Shown piece by piece: positions 18,030 to 31,200 of a stretch of DNA of 64,000 bases. This DNA comes from Trebouxia sp. TZW2008 (lineage: Eukaryota; Chlorophyta; Trebouxiophyceae; Trebouxiales; Trebouxiaceae). The stretch covers positions 1-64,000 of the forward strand of contig BDIU01000436.1 of NCBI GenBank assembly GCA_002118135.1. Reading direction: 5' to 3'. The translations under genes and the position numbers were made by a program. The notes below the pieces were generated by a model. The model was not told where the DNA came from, ran no database searches, and saw nothing but the letters and a program-made list of their open reading frames with translations. Position 1 is the stretch's first letter; each line of letters opens with the position of its first letter.

Positions 18030-20011
18030 TCATATTGACTAAGGGTTTACACCAGGAAGCCCAACTACACTCAATCTTCTTTGTGCCAGGGCCAGGTCCC
18101 TTATTCTGTCCTTGCTTGTCACCAATGCCCAAATTGTCACCCTTGCCTTGTATATCCCTGCCTTGACTTGTGAAATTTGCATTATCACCAGAAGGCCCTA
18201 CTGAAGTGCTCTTGCCGCCTTCATCAACGTCGAAGAAGGGCTTGATCTGAGCATCTGCTTTTGACTTCCCTCCTGATTAGCTTGCCGTCCTTAGACTCTC
18301 TCTGACCTGCATACAAGACGCAATATGCTGCTTATTTGGTGGACACATGAAATGTCAGCGATGCACCAGGAGCAGCATTCACCAGGGCCAGACAAGTTGC
18401 TGGGAAACACAGCGGCGGTGTAGCACTGCAAACATGTGTCTGAGATTTTGTCAAGGTCCTGATGGCACACAGGCAATTCAGAGTGGCAAGACCAGCTGAA
18501 CTTGTCCATGCTTGCAGCTGCTCACATAAGGCATGCTTGCATTCCTGCTGACGCTGTGCCCTTGCCATTGAATACATGGTGCTGAAATGCTCAAAGCTGA
18601 TGCAAGCAATAGATCAGGCTGATAATGTTGCAGTCCAAGAGGCCCCACTCATGATGCCCAACATCATTGCCTGTTCATTTCTTGACTGCCAAACAACGTG
18701 CAAAATTTGGTAACTCACCAGCATCTCCTGTGTGGCTGGAGCCAGTGCCAGGCCTGCTAATGGCAATGTGCAGCTGGCATGTCCTTCTCCTCCCTGTCTT
18801 CTAGGTCCTCCTTGTAGGCAGCAGGCATGCTGTGCAGGAAGCGTGACTGCTTGAAAGCAGACCTAGGACTCCAGGTGTGGCCTATTGACTTGTTGGGGGC
18901 AATTTTGCTTGATGGGGCTAGGCCAGGGGTTGGGCTTGTGGCAACTTCTTCCCTTTCTTGGCCCTACAGGTTTCAAGAGCAGTGACTTAAGTTGAGGAAT
19001 TGACTGAAAGGACAGCTGAAATGGATTGATGCAAGTGGACTGGTGCATGCTGCTGGAAGCATGACCAGCAAATTGACAGCAACCACACCTCATGATAAGA
19101 ACAGTGGCCCTGTAGGCATGGACAATATGCCGTGCGCTCCCTGGTGTCAGATGCTCAGTGGGAAACAGATGCACTGGGCAAGCTGGATGCAAAGTGACAT
19201 TTCAAGACTGCACATAGGACTGTGAGTCAGCATAGCTGATTGAGGACTAATGGCCCGCTGTAGCCCGACAACATGCTACCATCTCTAAAACAACATGCTG
19301 AGCATATGATGGCGGGCAAGTATCTAGCAATTGGCTGTTACCGGCTTTGCTGTGGTCTGAGTAGCCAGATCTGGAGTGTCTGGAGTGCCTGATTTGAAGC
19401 CTTTTACTTCCTGGGCACCTTGTGCTGCCTTCCCTAGCAGATTGTACAAGATCAATTAGTCAGCCCACTGGTCTATAGTGAAAGTGACAATGGTTTGCAA
19501 AGATGCCTTGCCTGTTGACTCAGCAGGTTTGACAAGATTGGGCACGACGTCTGACGGATCACCTTCACTGACTGGGGCCTCTTTATGAGCTCCTCGGCCA
19601 ATGTCTCCATCGTCTGGTGTACTAACCTTCTTGTGATCTGCTGAGACGTGAGTTGCCAATAGACTGGCGCTATTGTACACTGATCTGACAGCGTGCTGCA
19701 CAGATTGACAATCGGGAATCGTTTTGCCCTGTCTGCATCGTGCAGCAGGGATGTCTGTCAAAATTGCTTGTTTTGCATGCATGCATACCACTGCAGCAGA
19801 CAGGTTGTCGGACCTACCTTTGAAGCGCCTGAAGAATACTTTGCCGCAACATGATGTTGATCACTGTGCAATGCAAACTTTGAGTCCTGCTCTGTCCGTC
19901 GAAAGTTGACTCTGGCCTGGTACTGTCTTGCCCTGTGAGGAAAGTGGTGCAAGGCATGATGACTAAAAGTTGCGATCTAACGGAAGCACGGCGCGCGTCC
20001 GACTGCTTCAT
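18030..20011 (-). CDS. Unresolved hydrophilic protein gene
   Basis: Several minus-strand segments look coding but could not be joined with consistent phase. They are about 19440-19345 (KAAQGAQEVKGFKSGTPDTP), about 18967-18770 (GLAPSSKIAPNKSIGHTWSP, then SAFKQSRFLHSMPAAYKEDL) and about 18268-18030 (DAQIKPFFDVDEGGKSTSVG, then Gly/Lys/Asn-rich). Their composition is polar and low-complexity. Near 18775 the likely frame breaks: the frame ending KDMPAAHCH meets a stop, whereas a shifted frame continues through ISRPGTGSSHTGDAG to a strong GGTGAGT donor. This suggests a one-base indel or a missed intron. A plausible first exon starts at 20011 and ends at a strong AAAG|GTAGGT donor at about 19819. 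No domain is recognised. Confidence 0.35.
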
Positions 20012-20509
20012 TGGTCACACACATGTAAGCTTCACAGGCCTTATTGAATCCAGCATTGCTGATCACGCCGGTCATTGTGCTCGCTTAGTCGCGAGGCCGT
20101 GTGCGTTGTCCGATTATCACGTGGTGACGCTGTGATCTGTTGTGTAGCGGTGCCTCAAGACTGCGATCTGTTGTATCGCCGCTCGGGTGTGCGTCAGCTG
20201 AGTTCTGGCTGTGTGATTCGCGACATCCCAAGCAACGCTGTCGCAAAGTGATACTCTATTAGCCATTGCTTTGTCGTGGCCACGCTAGCCGCACGCCCTC
20301 AGCTGGCTGTCATCGGGACAATCGCATCGGTGCTCGCGAAACAAAGAAGCTGCTGCCAAACGCTACTGAGCACGCAACCCCTGTACCAGTGTACCCGAAT
20401 TGTGGGGGACCGATGTTTTGTCGGTGCCCTAAGGGCCCGAAGCTGGCGAAGTGATCTGTCACAACCACACCTGCTGCAGTGTCCAGCTTGCTTCTGACAA
20501 GGCAGCAAC
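20012..20509. promoter_or_regulatory. CpG-rich divergent promoter region
   Basis: The stretch separates the minus-strand unresolved gene from the plus-strand transporter. CG dinucleotides are frequent here (GTCGCGAGGCCG, CTCGCGAAAC, GGCGCGCGTCCG nearby) and rare in the flanking gene bodies. No protein domain appears in the short frames it contains. I infer that it drives both genes; no core promoter element was identified. Confidence 0.45.
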
Positions 20510-23500
20510 ATGTTCAACATAGCTCCACGTGTCTCAACTGCTTATCGAGATTGCAAAATCCCACTGCTGCTGGTCACAATGTTTGGAGACTTTGCTCAAG
20601 GTAATTTCCACGCCTGCCTCACAACACAGTGGTGCTCAGCTGTATGTGTTTCACATGTTTGGAAGGTGCTGACCTTGCAGCAACTGCACCAAGCATCCTG
20701 ATGCACTGCAATGTGACTGCAGGGGGTCTCATGTTTGGCTGGAATGCTTTGGCTCTTGCGTTGAAAGGACAGGACATCTACTCCGGTGGCTGTGCGGAAG
20801 AAAGAGAAGGTATCACAGCAGCTGTCACAGTATTGCACAAAAACACTTGTCCTCTCAAGTCTGTAAGCAGAAATCACACTTCAGCTCTGTTTCATTGCAG
20901 TCTTGAGGAATGCTGGTGGCTCAGATACACTTTGTCCTACACAAGAAAGCAAGCTGGCAGTGCTTTGGACGATTGGCATTTTTGCTTTGAACTTTGGTCC
21001 AGTCTTTGTTGGACCTGTTCTGGATTGGGTTGGGCCAAAACTGACAACTGTCTTAGGTAAGCTTTCTGCGAGGTGATTTGCTTTCAGCTTTGCAATAGTC
21101 TCACTCTGAGCATGCCTTGCTCAGATACAATTTGATTCTGCAGTCAATGCTGCATGCATTGATGGCAGACACTGCATTGAGCTCTTAGGGCAACTTTCAA
21201 AAGGACTTTTGCAAAAATGCAGCCTGACCACCTCGGATCTGTGTAAGTGAGTTTGCATTAGGCTGTTGGTTGCAGCAATATTGTACAGTGACTGCTGCAG
21301 ACGCTATCAAGACACATAGCTGTGTTTGCACCAAAGCCAGCCATGCAAATGTCACAAAGCTTACCTACATCACTGTCCTCATGCAAGCAACAGAATGCGC
21401 CAGGCTGGCCTTGTTGTACTGTGCCTGTAAAGCAAGTTTCCTACACAACATATAGGTGTTGTGTTTGAGGCAGATGCCATTGCATTGCTAAAGTGTCTTG
21501 ATGCAAATCCTATCTTATTACTTGATTGTCTTGTTGATGCGAACTTGCCCTGCTTAGAGCCCTGCTCAAGGCAAGATCTAAATTGCTTGTCATTGACATC
21601 CCTACACCTTCAAGTCTGTCATGTGCTGCTGCTTTGTTTGCAGCTAACTCCTGTCTCTGAAGACTGAACAGTGCCCACTTGCTGATGTTTGAGGACACTG
21701 CTGAACATGCTAGGCCTGATCCTCATAGGCTGCTGCAGTCTCATGCACTGTCTGATCTTGCTAAGTTGCTGCAAGCAGAATGTCTTCAATGCCCGCTTGC
21801 TCCTGTGCAGAGGCACTGCTGAACATGCCAGGTCAAATTCTCATAGTCTGCTCCAGGCAAAACAGTTTCAATGCATTGCCAGGCGAATTTTGCTTGCCGT
21901 TGCGCAGGGACATTCCTGAACATGCCAGGTCCAATCCTCACACATTGCTTCAAGCAGAATGGTTTCAGTGCACTGCCAGATGGTGTTTGCTTCCTTTACT
22001 GCTTCCCAGACAATGCTTGCTTGCTGTTGTGCAGGGACATTGCTGAACATGCTTGGTCTGATCCTGATAGGCTGTTCAAAGCAGAACGGTTTCAATGCAC
22101 TGCCAGCAGGGGCTGTCATCTTGGGGCTAGGAGGCATCACCTACCACTTGGCGCAGTTCCACATCAGCAACCTGTTTCCAGGGAAGAGGGGGCTGATTTC
22201 ATCACTTTATGTGGCAGGCTTCACAGGCTGTGGAATCATCTTCTACATCCTGTACGAGATATACAATGATGTGGGGGGCAGCACGTGAGTGTTCTCAACG
22301 CGACTGACTGTGTGATTGCAGTGTGTTCTCCATGCTTGCTCAGGGACACAAACCCAGCATACTGCCTCATATGGCATGTGATGCTGTGCATATGTGTACA
22401 TGGTGACCGTCACTAGAACTCGATGCTGTCCGCACGCAGCCAGTCCTCATCACGCACAAGCGTCGACGGCATGAACAGTTGCATGCAAGCTTTGTGCTGG
22501 AAGCAAGCATATATCATCACCGTGGCATCATGGCAATAGCACCATATCATTTTTCTGCATGGGCCTTGCCCAACAGCGCAAACAGCAAATGAGCTTGCAG
22601 CATCACAGCTCACCCTGCACCAGCTAATACACTGATTGCAAGCAAGTCTTCTGTCATGGAGCACATAGCACTTGCCTGCTTTCAGAATCCTAGATGACAT
22701 GCACAGTTGCGCTGAAGCTTTGTGCTGTAAGTAAGCATACAGAATTACTGTTGATCGCTGGTGCAGGTCAGCTTTCAGAGCAACCATCATCATCTATGCC
22801 TTCGTCATCGCCCTCTGGTTGCCCCTCAATCTATGGATGATGCCCTGGACAGCTCTCAGGATTGGAGAGGTCTGTCACAATCCTCTTGTTGTATATATTG
22901 TTTGCTGTCCTGACCTCATGCATCGGTCAAATGTTGGACAGGTGGGGGGTTTTTGCTGCTGTTTGCAGTGATAGCAATGACCTCACTCTGCCTGACATCC
23001 TGCCTTTTCCTACGATGTGCTTTGAGACGAGATTTGGACAGCTCTCAGGATTGGAGAGGTCTGTCGCATCCCTCTTACCATGCACACTTGTTGCTAATGC
23101 AACTCAGCAATTCCTCTTGACAAAAACAAACTGATATAAGGACATTCTCAATGTAACAAGAAGGCATTCAATCACTGCATGCTGATTGCAGTGGTTTCTC
23201 TAGGTCAGGACATGTAGGGACAAGGACAATCTTCTTGGTGACAACCGTAAGAGAAAGTACTGTCTCTGTCAAAACATGGATTGGTTGAGCTGTGACTGCT
23301 GTTCTCAGCTCATACTGGCAACTTTGGTCGGCCAGACGTCCTACCCCAAGATATTTACATTGTGGCGCAACACATGTCTGCCTGTTTTGGGTCTCACGCT
23401 CCAAAGTGGCAGAGTTGAGTTGCAGCACAACATACATGTCTCATGGTGGTTGTACAAGCTTACACCACAGGCACGGGTCGGCTCAAGGTCTTGAGCTTGC

Positions 23501-26500
23501 TCATGCTCGGCACTCCATCAAAATCAGTTGATGCTTGCAAAGCTTGCTTTGTCCAAGCAATCTATCAGTCATTCAGCCAAAATATGTTTACTGTTATAAA
23601 GATGCCACAAGGGGTCATACAGGTAATGTCAGGTTGTATTGACACTAGCGTCTACATGTGACAGGCAAGCTTGTCACACCCGCGCTGGAAACCAATGTGA
23701 GCTGTCTGGAGTTGTCTTTCGCAATTTTTTGACTTGGGCATGCATCGCATGACTGCTGTATGTGGCGCTGCTCACTCTATGCACCTAGCAGGGTCGTGGA
23801 TACCACTAGCAAGCACATACGCCATGGTGTTGCTGCTGCTGATGCTAATGTGAGGCAGGTATATCATTTCTGTATGTACCCAGTAGGGTCAATGGAGTGT
23901 TTCAGCAAGCCTACACACCATCATCATCATCATAGTACTGCTGCTGATGGCGACGTGAAGCAGGTGTATGTGCTGGCAAGCCAGTGGCAAGGAAGCAAAG
24001 CAGCTCACGGCTCTTGGAGCCACTGAGCATCTAGGCATATATCACATGAGTGGTGCATGTGCTGCAGGTGTACGTGATGACAAGTCGGTGGCAGTTCAAG
24101 GCAGTGCAGCGCATGGACCTGGGAGCCACTGACTCGCAAGGCATCTCTCTGCAAAGCCAAAAGTCCCACTTGTCAGGCATGAATGGCACAGCCGTCACAG
24201 CATCAGGCAAGCCTCAGACCACCGTACTGTTGAAGAACAGCTTGCAACAAGCATTTCTGATCTTGCTGTGACAGCATAGCAGCTGATGGAGCAAGAGCGA
24301 ATCAGTGCAATCAAACATGCAACACAAGCTTGGGCGTCTGCACAGCATGGCGCAGCAACGAACAGTAGTCGAGAAAGAGACACATCTGCTTTGCCTGTGA
24401 CAGCAATCAGCAGTCTCAGGCTTTTACAACGAGGCAGTCTATATGGATGCGTTTTGATCTTTATGTCTCGAGTCTGCCTGCATACAGGCATGCCCATTCA
24501 TGAGGACCACAGGGAAGTTTTCAGCAATCTGGGCCTCATGCAGCAAGTGCTCACCAGCTCTTGTCAACCAGTCACATCAGGCAGTCTGGCTAATCAGATC
24601 TTCACACCTTGTCTGCAGGCATGCCCATCCATGAGGACCACAGAGAAGCTTTCAGCAATCTGGGCCTCATGCAGCAAGTGGTCACCAGCTCAGATCCTCA
24701 GTGGACGCAAGCTGACACGCCACGCAAGCGCTCCATGCGCAAGGTCAATTCAGGCATGAGTGAAGGCCTTTCGGACGTGGCCCTTTCAGAAGGGGGCTCA
24801 CCCATGGCAGGGGCCCATGCCAATGGGCATGTGACATCAGCAGGGCTGCCTTTAGCAGGTGCGGCATGTTTCATCCGTCATCTTTGTCATTGTTTGCTAT
24901 GTGTGAGCTCCATCCTGTCCAGCAGGGAGCCTTTGACAACAGGCCTCATGTAAACGAGCATGCAGCTTCAGCAACTCCCCCTGTGGAAGTTGCATGACTG
25001 CTCTTGGCAGGTAAGACATTTGCAGCATTGGTGCTTGCTGCCTGTCATTGTTGTGCTGTATTTGACTCATCATCCTCTTTGGAAGGGGGGCTCCAGTGAC
25101 TGGGCTGATGTCAACAGGCATGTAATGTCAGCAGCACTTGATGGCAGGATGTGTGAAAGGATTTTGCTTCCTGTCACTGCCTGCTATTGTTTGCTGTGTG
25201 TGAGCCTCCACCCTCGCTGAAGGGCTCACCATGGCGGGTGCCCATGCTACTGGGCATGTGATGTCAGCAGGACAACTCTTTGCAAGTGAAGCATCTGTGG
25301 TGTTTCTTGCCAATGCCTACTACTATTTGCTGTGTTTGAGGCACTATGGCTGCTGTGCAGATGTAGAGGTGGGCAACTCACGTAACAGCACGCAGGATGT
25401 AGCGTGGGGACCCTTGGTGTTTGAGGCGCGACGCTTTGTGGAGCTGCGTAAGAAGTCTCTGTGGCAGCAGTTCAAGTCTGCTGAGTCTTTTGGCATGGGC
25501 CTGTACTACACTCTCAACGTGAGTCAATTGACTCCTCAATGCTGTAAACTACTTGCCCGCACTGGACTGTATTGCCCATCTCCCTCCCCTGCTCCTGCTA
25601 CTCCAGTCTATCTGCCTATGCGTGTCTCGGCACACTGCTGGCTGTGTGAACAGTTGAGCAGGTGGCCTTGGCGCTTGACCATGTCTGCATTGACACTGTC
25701 AGGGGCGGCATGGACTAATGGTAAAAGTCTACGCAGGCAAGGCATTTACATGAAATTGACCTGTGCCTGTGCTTGTGGCGCGCACTGTGTCTTGCTTGAT
25801 GCCTCATTCAGCAGACCTTTGTGCAGAGCTGTTAAAGCACAGACGATACATGGCGATACAGCTGCAGGGAGCTGCACAGCAGTGACTGGGGGAATTTGGA
25901 TGGCAGCTGTATTGCATGTCAAGGTGTTTCACAGGATCTGAAATGCCCTGCAGGTGTTTTGCATACAATTCTACCTGGGTACGACCAGGCTGCAGCTAGA
26001 GCACAAAGGGGATGACCGGCATCACTACACCAACTTTGCCAACATCATTGTGTCTTTTGGGTTTGTGGTCATTCCATTGATTGGGTGGCTGCTAGATCAT
26101 AAGGGCTATGGCATTACCCTGGGCACCATCAACTGCATTGGAGTCATCTGCTCAGTGCTTGAGGCCATTCCATCCCTGAGATTGCAGGTAACACATTAGA
26201 CAACGCCAAGCAAGAACCTGATGCTGATTACTTAACGTGCAACAAGACATGCCGTTATGAGGCATGTATTTTTGGTATTAAGTGAAACACCCAGCAACAC
26301 GAGACTATGCACAGCACCTGGCAGCAACGAGCGATGCCTCACACCATCATTTTGCCTGATTTGCTAAGGAGGCAGTGTTGCTGACAAGTGCACCAAAAGT
26401 CTAGAGTATTGTGCACAGCTGTCTCAACAGCCAGTATATAGTGAACTCAGTCACACTAAGCATAATGACTGGTCTGCCTGCACGTGGTCCCAACATTGTG

Positions 26501-27607
26501 ACTTTGGGTGCCACAGCTGCTATTGGTGGATGCCAACCTTGGTATCTGAGGGGTACACTTGTTGCAGATATGTACGCCACGATTGAATGCCGTCTCAAAC
26601 ATGGCATGGGCTAGACGCATCTCTGCAGGATGACCTTAAGCCTTACGTTCTGCAGTTCGCATTTTGGTGGCATCCTTACTGCTTCCATGTGCTCATGAGC
26701 TCATGCTGCTATCATTGCAGCCCAGTTCAGCTGCTAGCTTGATCCACATGTCACTGTGCAGCTATGCTGAAAACCCGCGCCCTCAACAGTGTTTTGTGCA
26801 ACACTTTCCCTTGCTGCTGTCGCAGGTTGTTACGCTTATACTTTGGGCTGTTGGCAGATTCATGTTGTACAGCAGCTACTTTGCCATCTTTGGAGCTCTA
26901 TTTGGCTTCACCAACTTTGGCAAAATGGTGGCAATTGACAACACTGTTAATGGCTTAGTGGGGCTGTTGCAGCTGCCCTTCACCTACTGGGCCCTGCATG
27001 GTCTAGGCGGCAACTTCACACTCCTCAATTGTCTTCAGGTACGCCTGTTGATCTTTTTGTTCTTCATGCCCCAAGTGCTGCTTCTATGCTACATGCTGCA
27101 GGTTTGCACTTACATCTTGTGCAAGCCTGGCATCAGCCTGTAATCTGCGCATCACAAGTCATCTGCTGGTAATGTGAGGTCTTTCACCCTGAGGCGTTCT
27201 GTGTGCTTGCACATTTGCTGCTGCTTAGTTGTAGCTGGGTGGCACGTAATTCTCCTGTGTATGCGCAGCAATTGCATTGGTGCATGCCAGATGATTTTTT
27301 GCCTCTGGCCCTGTCGAGGTGGCTGATATTGCAAGCATCAAGATCAATATAGCTTCTGTTGTGCGACTTTGTTTCTGATGTCTTAAAGGCAGTTTTCCTG
27401 TGTGCGCAGATAATCGTCTTGCTCCCTCTCTTCCTCTTCTGCTGGTACATGTACAAATGGGAGCGTCAAGAACTAGTGCCTATACGTCCTATGGAGGGCG
27501 AGGAGTTGCCGTGCAATGTTTCTGGCCCACGCATGCTGAGAGAAGCTGACTTTGTGACAACACTCAAGAAGACCATTCCGCTTGAGGCGCCTGATGGCAA
27601 CAACTAA
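20510..27607 (+). CDS. Major facilitator superfamily transporter, SLC43-like (11 exons, 622 aa)
   Basis: Exons: 20510-20600, 20723-20809, 20901-21056, 22035-22284, 22767-22869, 24068-24206, 24619-24858, 25361-25518, 25954-26187, 26826-27038 and 27410-27607. All phases match, giving 623 codons. The intron after 24206 requires a GC donor (CAG|GCAAGC). About twelve hydrophobic segments are visible, such as LLLVTMFGDFAQGGLMFGWN near the start, IGIFALNFGPVFVGPVLDWV, AGAVILGLGGITYHLAQFHI, NIIVSFGFVVIPLIGWLLDH and FTNFGKMVAIDNTVNGLVGL. A hydrophilic central loop of about 130 residues (exons 6-8) divides two six-helix halves. The arrangement and the FPGKRGLISSLYVAG segment resemble SLC43 (LAT3/LAT4-type) amino-acid uniporters and their fungal relatives, but the substrate cannot be read from the sequence. 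MFS membership is firm; the SLC43 label is tentative. Introns are rich in exon relics. Confidence 0.82.
21680..22000 (+). repeat. Three half-exon relics of transporter exon 4 (acceptor plus 5-prime half)
   Basis: Copies of the beginning of exon 4, whose working copy starts at 22035 with GACATTGCTGAACATGCTTG, begin at about 21690, 21811 and 21907. Spacing is about 96-128 bp. They still read like TLLNMPGQIL and TFLNMPGPILTHCFKQNGFS, and they stop matching after the part encoding FNALPAG. All are upstream of the working exon and none contains its 3-prime half. Confidence 0.9.
23030..23075 (+). repeat. Half-exon relic of transporter exon 5 (3-prime end plus donor)
   Basis: The segment GGACAGCTCTCAGGATTGGA followed by GAGGTCTGTC reproduces the last bases and donor of working exon 5 (ends 22869) about 185 bp downstream. 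Similarity continues a short way into the intron. No acceptor-side half is present. Confidence 0.8.
23850..24000 (+). repeat. Half-exon relics of transporter exon 6 (acceptor plus 5-prime end)
   Basis: Upstream of working exon 6 (starts 24068, VYVMTSRWQ) the sequence GCAGGTGTATGTGCTGGCAA with the codons after it gives VYVLASQWQ at about 23960-23990. A weaker copy (GGCAGGTATATC) lies near 23855. Both keep the acceptor and the exon start only. Confidence 0.7.
24484..24565 (+). repeat. Half-exon relic of transporter exon 7 (acceptor plus 5-prime half)
   Basis: CAG followed by codons for MPIHEDHREVFSNLGLMQQV repeats the start of working exon 7 (24619-24858, MPIHEDHREAFSNLGLMQQV). Similarity ends after the codons for LTSS. 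It lies 133 bp upstream of the working acceptor. Confidence 0.9.
25080..25290 (+). repeat. Two half-exon relics of transporter exon 7 (3-prime half)
   Basis: Downstream of working exon 7, two segments (about 25083-25135 and 25222-25285) repeat its end, which encodes GGSPMAGAHANGHVTSAG. The second reads GLTMAGAHATGHVMSAG. Neither contains the exon start. Confidence 0.8.
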
Positions 27608-28263
27608 TCATAATGACTACGTGATTGCCTTTAGCAAAACCAGTGTATGTCAAGTTATGTTGCTCTGTTGACAGCGTTCCCTCAGCAAGGTATTGTGTAG
27701 TAATGCCCGCATCATGTGAATGCTGGTCCAGCCGCTCTAATCAGGCCCCCTAGTACATGCATATGCCCATGGTGTACACATGTTGATGCTGGTCCTTGGC
27801 CAATGTTGTTCCTGACCAGCTGCGCTCTCCGTTCATCAAGAGATACACATGCTGATGGCCATTGACACGTGGCCTTGCTCCGAGACTGGTGCACACTTTA
27901 TGTGTACGCGCAACAATTCACTGGATTGAAGTGTTAGAATGGTGACTTATGCTTTTCTTATGGGGCAGGATCTGGGGCAGATTCAGACGCCCCTTGGGCC
28001 TTGGTCGCGATTGCAGCAATTCAGAGCTCACTCCATAGTCAGCTCTGTAGTGCTTGTGCAGCGAGCGCGCTTGGCGCTACTTGTGCAACAGCCATGCAAT
28101 GTTTTGCTGAGAGGCTGTGACGTCGACACGCATATGTGCGTTGTATTGAAGGCGGTGAGAGCTGTCGCAGAGCAAGCTAAGATTCACTGACAAGTTGAAG
28201 CTACGTCCCCAGTTCGACAGTCGCCAGCTGCGTGTCAAAACTGAACTCACCTCCAGACATTTA
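27608..28263. other. Intergenic region and upstream sequence of the ankyrin/U-box gene
   Basis: No gene is supported. The right half (about 27960-28260) is richer in CG dinucleotides (GGTCGCGATT, GCGAGCGCGCTT, GACGTCGACACG), like the other gene starts in the window, and is the likely promoter of the gene that begins at 28264. Confidence 0.45.
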
Positions 28264-31200
28264 ATGGAGTCGAATCAGGTGCGTTCGAACGAAGTGTTTG
28301 GCTTGGCACGGCAGCTCTGATCCAGGTGTCACTGATCAGTGTCTGTGCAGGACGAGCCGTATAATGAAGCACCTGCCATTGCGACGGCTGCCTGGAAAGG
28401 TCAGCTTGACAAGGTCAAGAAGCTCGTGAAGGATGGTGCCGATGTCAACGCGCGCGACAGCGCTGGCGGAAAGGGAGGACAAGGGAGTGCTCCTCTGGTG
28501 CTTGCCGTGGCAAAGGCAAGCAGTCATGGCAGACGTATAGTTTCGGTTTGTCAAATCCAGCATCACATGCTTTTGTGATACAGGAGCACCTTGAGGTCGT
28601 CAAATTTCTACTTGACAATGGTGCTGAGCCGAACGTGAGAACATTTGATGGCTTGACCCCTCTCATGCAAGCTGCTGTCAAGAACGCTGATGGCATGATG
28701 AAAATACTCATTGCAAAAGGAGCTACCTGCAATGTGACAAGCAAGGGAACTGGTACAACTCAACATCATGTGCTTCAGCTCTGCATAAACTGTGTGCCAT
28801 TTGAGCTCTCAGCTAAGCTGGTTGTCATGCTCAGGTGCCTCGGCGTTGCATGCTGCTGTCAAAGCAGGCGCTCTCAAGGCAGTGCGACTGCTCCTCACAC
28901 AGAACGTTGACATCAACTCTCTCTCCAGTGATGGTTACTCGCCTTTGCATGAGGCAGCCTCCAACCCTGTAATCACTGGAGTTCTGTTAGACCATGGGGC
29001 AGATCCAAAGATTCAGCACGTTCACAACAGCATGCAGCCTCTGCACATGGCTGCACGTCGCGGCGCATCAGATGTATGCCAAAAGCTACTATCAGCAGGA
29101 GCCAATGTCAATGCTGTCACCAAAGATGGTGTGACGCCACTGCACGAAGCTGCTGAGCACGCACAGCCGCACATCATCAAGCTGCTGATAGCGCACAAAG
29201 CGGCATGTATGGCAGAGGACAAGCACCACAGAACAGCGCTATCAGCAGCTCTGACAACACGCTTTCAGCGGATTGAAGAAGATGCAGATCAGAAGCTTGT
29301 GTACTCAGTCACAGCCCTACTGGCCCATGGCAATGGCAACAGACGCAAAGGACAGCGCTGGCCCGAGTTGACTCTAGCTGCCCAAGGAGGCCATGTAGCA
29401 GTCATTCAGCTCCTGCTCAACAAAGGAGCTGCAGCCAGTCATGACGCCCTGAACATAGCTGCACAGTGTGGTCATGTGGAAGTCGTGAAGCTGCTGGTGA
29501 ACCGCTGGGGCTCAGCCAAACAGCCCCCAAGCGACAAGCCTAATGCCCTGCACTGGGCTGCACGCTTCGGGCGCGTGGAAACAGCTCAGCTGCTCATGAG
29601 CAAGGGAGCTGATATCTCAGGCATGCACTGTTCTTGACGCTTCTGCTTTCTACGCATGCATTCAGCACATGATAACATCTGCAATTGTCCGCAAATGTGA
29701 CTTCAGCAAACAGGAAAGGCCACCAAATGGCTGCAGTCACTTTTGTTCATGCGCAAACTACCATAAAGAAATGCTCAATGACAGCAACACCAAGTTTTCT
29801 GACATCCTGTTTTCAGACCCCGCAGCTTTGAAGCCTGACAAGCTGAAAGCAGCATGAGCTGCTATACTTCGTTGCTGTTGGCCCGCCTCAAAAGTGTGTG
29901 CCTGTGTACTGCTGACACACATCATGCTGTCCCTGCCTGTTCCCTTGAGCGTGCTTCTGCTGCGGTCATCTGTGCAAACTTATGGCTGCCATTAGTCATT
30001 GTCCAGCATCATCACCAGCTGTAGTTGCTTTTCCTGCATTGCCAAAGACTGTTGTTCACTGCAGCAACATGCCGGCCAGCTGAGGATGACAGAGAATGGG
30101 CTGGCTCAAGCAACACTGGCTCAAGCAACAAGCAGCTCACAGCCTTGCAGGTTGCCATTGAGCATGGGCATGCAACAGCAGCAGAGGCCATCTTGAAAGC
30201 AGCAGTGAAGGCTGGCTATGACATGACATCTGCTGCAAAGGACTGCATGCCATTGATGTACAAGGCTGCCAGCAAGTGAGTGGTACTGGCTTGCATGCAC
30301 CTTTGGCTGTCAGTACAATTTGTACTCCTTGCAAACAGTCAGCCAGGGTGCTTGCCTCGTGGTGTGATGCACTTGCTGCCTTGCCACTTCAGATCTAACA
30401 GCTGCTGTTTCAGCTTGCCAAACTTGGCTGTGGCATTGTCAGAGAATCTGCACCCTTTTCCTAGGTATGTGGTCTCATGAACAATCGAGCAATTGTTGTC
30501 TTTGTGCATGCATCAAGCAATGCATCCACTGCTTGCACCATTGCTGCCACCTCTTTCATGTCTTGTGATTTATGTATGTCAGCTTGTGTGTGCGAGTGCT
30601 TCAGGAATGACACAAGCATGCTGCGATTCCTGTTGGATGAGGTATTGGTTGACCCAAATGCTGAGCATGGGAGGGAGCAGCAAGCAGCCTTGCATGCTGC
30701 TGCCAAATCAGGTGATTTCATTCCTAGCTTCATTGTTCAAGCTGCTTAATGTTCTCTGGCATCTCAGGCATTTGTGCAACATAGTGTCATCAGCCTGTGA
30801 TTTCTGAATTGTGCAGAACATGCAATGCCTTGATTGCTTGCTTAGCATGTGTTTGCATAAACCATAAACCATACTGGATCTCACAATGAAGCGCCGTGTC
30901 TTCCTGCGCCAAACTGGTCTATGAACGCAGGCATACATAGCACAGACCTCAAGAACACATCTTCCAGGCAGTAGTTATGCAAGCGACAAGTTTGTGCGCT
31001 ACAATGTTTCATCTGTTGCTACACTTGAACCACATCAATTGTGCCCATGGAACTCTTCACCCAAAATACACTACCAGAAACTGGTGATGTGTGTGCAACT
31101 TGTGTGTGACCTGGTATTCCAACATATGGCTTTGTGTTATGCAGGGCACCAAACCTGCATTGGTATACTGCTCAAGGGCGGCGCCAACATCAACCAGCAA

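Noticed and set aside
21680..22284. Tandem copies of a transporter segment read as a repeat protein or mutually exclusive exons
   Set aside because: Only the last copy has both splice sites and the full exon; the others lack the 3-prime half.
24286..24759. 157-codon plus-strand frame in the transporter gene
   Set aside because: It crosses a relic and the working exon 7 in a frame that does not encode the transporter loop.
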